From positions 17,457,896 to 17,521,895 of the forward strand of contig OY992837.1 of assembly GCA_963921425.1 (NCBI GenBank): DNA of 64,000 nt. The letters run 5' to 3'. This document shows positions 62,034 through 64,000 of this stretch, in pieces; position 1 is the first letter of the stretch, and each line of letters starts with the position of its first letter. The notes beneath the pieces are model-generated. The model did not search any database. It was not told where the DNA came from and saw nothing but the letters and a program-made list of their open reading frames with translations. The translations under genes were made by a program, and so were the position numbers. Origin of the DNA: Dryas octopetala (lineage: Eukaryota > Streptophyta > Magnoliopsida > Rosales > Rosaceae).

Positions 62034-62336
62034 GGCATTTGTCTGATAATTAGAAGTGTTAATAAGCTGGTAGGTGTGTTAAGTTTGTTAGCTTTTAATA
62101 AATGAGTTGACAGATGTCAATGTCTAATAGGCTATTAAATGTGTGTAGTGAGGTCATAGCTCACACCTTTTTGGTTGAAACAGCTACAAAGCTTTGTTAT
62201 TACGCATAACTGATATACAATGATGAATATACAGTGAGAGGCACTATTGGTGTCCCACGAAAATTCTGCTTTCTCTTCATTTCATTTTTCTTCCATTTTT
62301 TTAATTCCCTTACAATTACAGAGCTAGAATTCAACA
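62018..62336 (+). repeat. 3' LTR of copia element 2
   Basis: 319 bases. The polyprotein stop codon (62031-62033) lies inside it. Confidence 0.95.
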
Positions 62337-62341
62337 ATTTG

Positions 62342-62747
62342 GACTACTGTCCCGCTATTTTTGTTTAGTTGGGTGAGAATGAGCACAATGCCACAATATA
62401 TATATCAATTAGCATGTATCTCTTAATATGAAATTTGGTTAAGTTAAATTAGGCCATGCTAGGTATAACAGGTCTAGGTTAATTTGGGTCAGATTTGTTA
62501 TGCAGACCTTAATTAGATCCCCTGCAGGTTGCAAAAAATATATATAATATATTCTTTGGCATGTTGCCCAATCAACCAAGCCGGCAAGATTTATACTTCC
62601 AAAGAAGTAAATTTGTAGTTCTCTTAAAATTTGCCAATAAACTGACAAAAAAAAAAAAAAAAAAAGAGAAAGCTTGCCACTAATGAACTTTGGTATACTA
62701 TGATCTTATGAATCGGACTGTAACTGTGAACCATAGTTTCTCCATAT
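62342..62747. other. Unassigned region
   Basis: AT-rich spacer between the copia element and a hAT-like element; an A-run of about 20 is near 62646. No gene. Confidence 0.4.
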
Positions 62748-63919
62748 GTTGTTATCAGTGTTTTTAGACGCAAAAGCGTCACACGAGGCGTTTGCAGTCT
62801 CGCAAGGCGAGGCGTAAGCCTTGACGCGTATAGCGTAAGCCTTTCGGGCATAAAAAAATATAATAATAAAAAAATTATAAAAACAATTATATAACTAAAA
62901 ATAGCATTAATTGTCATTCATAAATAAAAATCATCCATATTACATATCAAATTCAATAATATTGTTCAAATTAAATAGAAATCCAAACAAGCATATTGAT
63001 CTAACAAGATCATTCACAAAAACCAGCAAAAATTCCAGCATATTAATCTGCGAATACACACAATATTCACAGAATCACAAATATAATACCAGCAAAAATT
63101 CCCAATATTCATTATTCACAACAATTCACAATACTCAGTTTTCACTATTCATAATACTCTGCCCAAAACACATCACAATTCACTGCACTTCACAATTCTG
63201 TGAATTTCACAATATTCAGTTATTCACATAATCACATAATCACAAATTCAATTCAATATTACAGATCACAGATGAGAAGAAATCAAGAAAGTTAAAACAA
63301 ACATACATGATAGCTGTGCCACAGAGATGAATGTCGCCGGACTGTGTAAGAGGCGGAGACCTCTTGCTGAGCACAGAGACTCTGTTAGAGAGATTGAAAC
63401 TTGATTGGCCGGCTAGCTGGAGACCCCTTGCCTCTGTCGCCGGACTGTGTAAGAGGCGGAGATCGCTTGCCTCTGTCGCCGACTCGCCGGACTGTGTAAG
63501 AGGCGGAGACCCCTTGCTGGCTAGCTGCGCAGAATAGAGATGACTCGATCGGCCGCCGTCCGAGACCACCCAGCCGCCTTGTCGTCGTGAAGAGAGAACC
63601 TAGAACAGAGAAGTTGAGAGAATGGCTGATAGGGCAAGGTCTGATGGACTGAAGGGGTTTATTAAACTCTCAGCCCAAAACAAGGTCATTTTGGGACTGA
63701 GTTTTTGAAAAAAAAAATCCCGCAGAGGTGGTTGCGAGGCGTCCGCCTTCAACGCCTTCAACGCCTTGCCGTCGCGAGGCGTACGCCTTCAACGCCTTGC
63801 CGTCGCCTTTCAGTCCTTTTACACAGTCCAGCGACGTCGTGCGCAATCGGCCGCCGCCTCGCCATGACTCGCGCCTTGAGGCACGCCTGAAGATCGCCTT
63901 TGAAAACACTGGTTGTTAT
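62748..63919. mobile_element. Non-autonomous hAT-like element rich in GCG/CGCC
   Basis: The element spans 62756-63911 (1156 bases) with a perfect 8-base duplication GTTGTTAT (62748-62755 and 63912-63919) and inverted ends CAGTGTTTT. Both terminal regions are packed with GAGGCG/CGCCTT motifs. The interior has a 28-base unit (GTCGCCGGACTGTGTAAG and onward) repeated three times at about 63333-63360, 63437-63464 and 63482-63510. No transposase is seen. Confidence 0.88.
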
Positions 63920-64000
63920 ACAGGGAAGCACATAATAAAAAATAGAGAATATGAAGAATAGACCAAAAGATCAATATTCCCAGCTCTTTCCCTTCATTCT
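63920..64000. other. Window end, unassigned
   Basis: Short AT-rich stretch with nothing recognisable. Confidence 0.5.

Larger units (their letters stand above)
57405..62336 (+). mobile_element. Full-length Ty1/copia retrotransposon 2
   Basis: 4932 bases with target-site duplication ATTTG (57400-57404 and 62337-62341). LTRs are 324 and 319 bases, differing by four substitutions and two small indels (4 and 1 bases), so it is older than the other two full-length elements. The primer-binding site is at 57729-57740 and the polypurine tract AGAAGGGAG lies just before 62018. Confidence 0.95.

Noticed and set aside
1..64000. CRISPR arrays, bacterial operons, riboswitches, rRNA
   Set aside because: Looked for regularly spaced repeats, ribosome-binding sites and conserved RNA blocks; none seen, and the window is plant nuclear DNA.

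Overview
The window is nuclear DNA of a flowering plant, most likely a eudicot. It is AT-rich and has spliced genes with GT-AG introns. It holds two convincing intact host genes, decayed pieces of two more, and a dense, partly nested load of plant transposable elements. Nothing bacterial, organellar or CRISPR-like is present.

Host genes. A single-exon gene at 5865-7517 encodes an MSP-domain plus ankyrin-repeat protein of the VAPYRIN type, a family needed for accommodating symbiotic fungi in plant cells. A complete 11-coding-exon gene at 45731-49524 encodes a 765-residue cobalamin-independent methionine synthase; every splice junction closes in frame and the zinc ligands fall at the expected positions 647, 649 and 733. 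Two truncated or frameshifted gene relics also survive: the 3' part of a PUR3-like glycinamide ribonucleotide formyltransferase gene (14623-15290, +) and a DUF506-type gene (19547-20556, -).

Layout. 1-4750 is old LTR-retrotransposon debris. VAPYRIN follows at 5.9-7.5 kb. 8.1-18.9 kb is a mosaic of two related hAT-like elements in opposite orientation, a long LTR-like segment, a deleted gypsy relic, the PUR3 relic and a long-hairpin Mutator-type element. 19.5-21.7 kb is the DUF506 relic and its upstream region. That upstream region occurs again as a second copy scattered over 24.9-35.4 kb, split by a young full-length Ty1/copia element (25134-31618), by a Mutator-type element holding a probable solo LTR (32425-34940), and closed by a young Ty3/gypsy element (35383-40611). 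40.6-44.2 kb has MITEs and no gene, then comes the methionine synthase gene. 49.5-57.4 kb is repeats and unassigned DNA. A second full-length copia element with two stop codons is at 57405-62336, and a hAT-like element at 62756-63911 ends the window.

Main observations. Target-site duplications fix exact ends for at least eight elements. The two copies of the duplicated segment act as filled and empty sites for a CACTA-type MITE. Three nonsense codons in two retroelements each look like a CAG or CAA turned into a stop by C-to-T change. I see no evidence of a wholly new biological system; the interest lies in transposon history, the hairpin element and the captured gene fragments.
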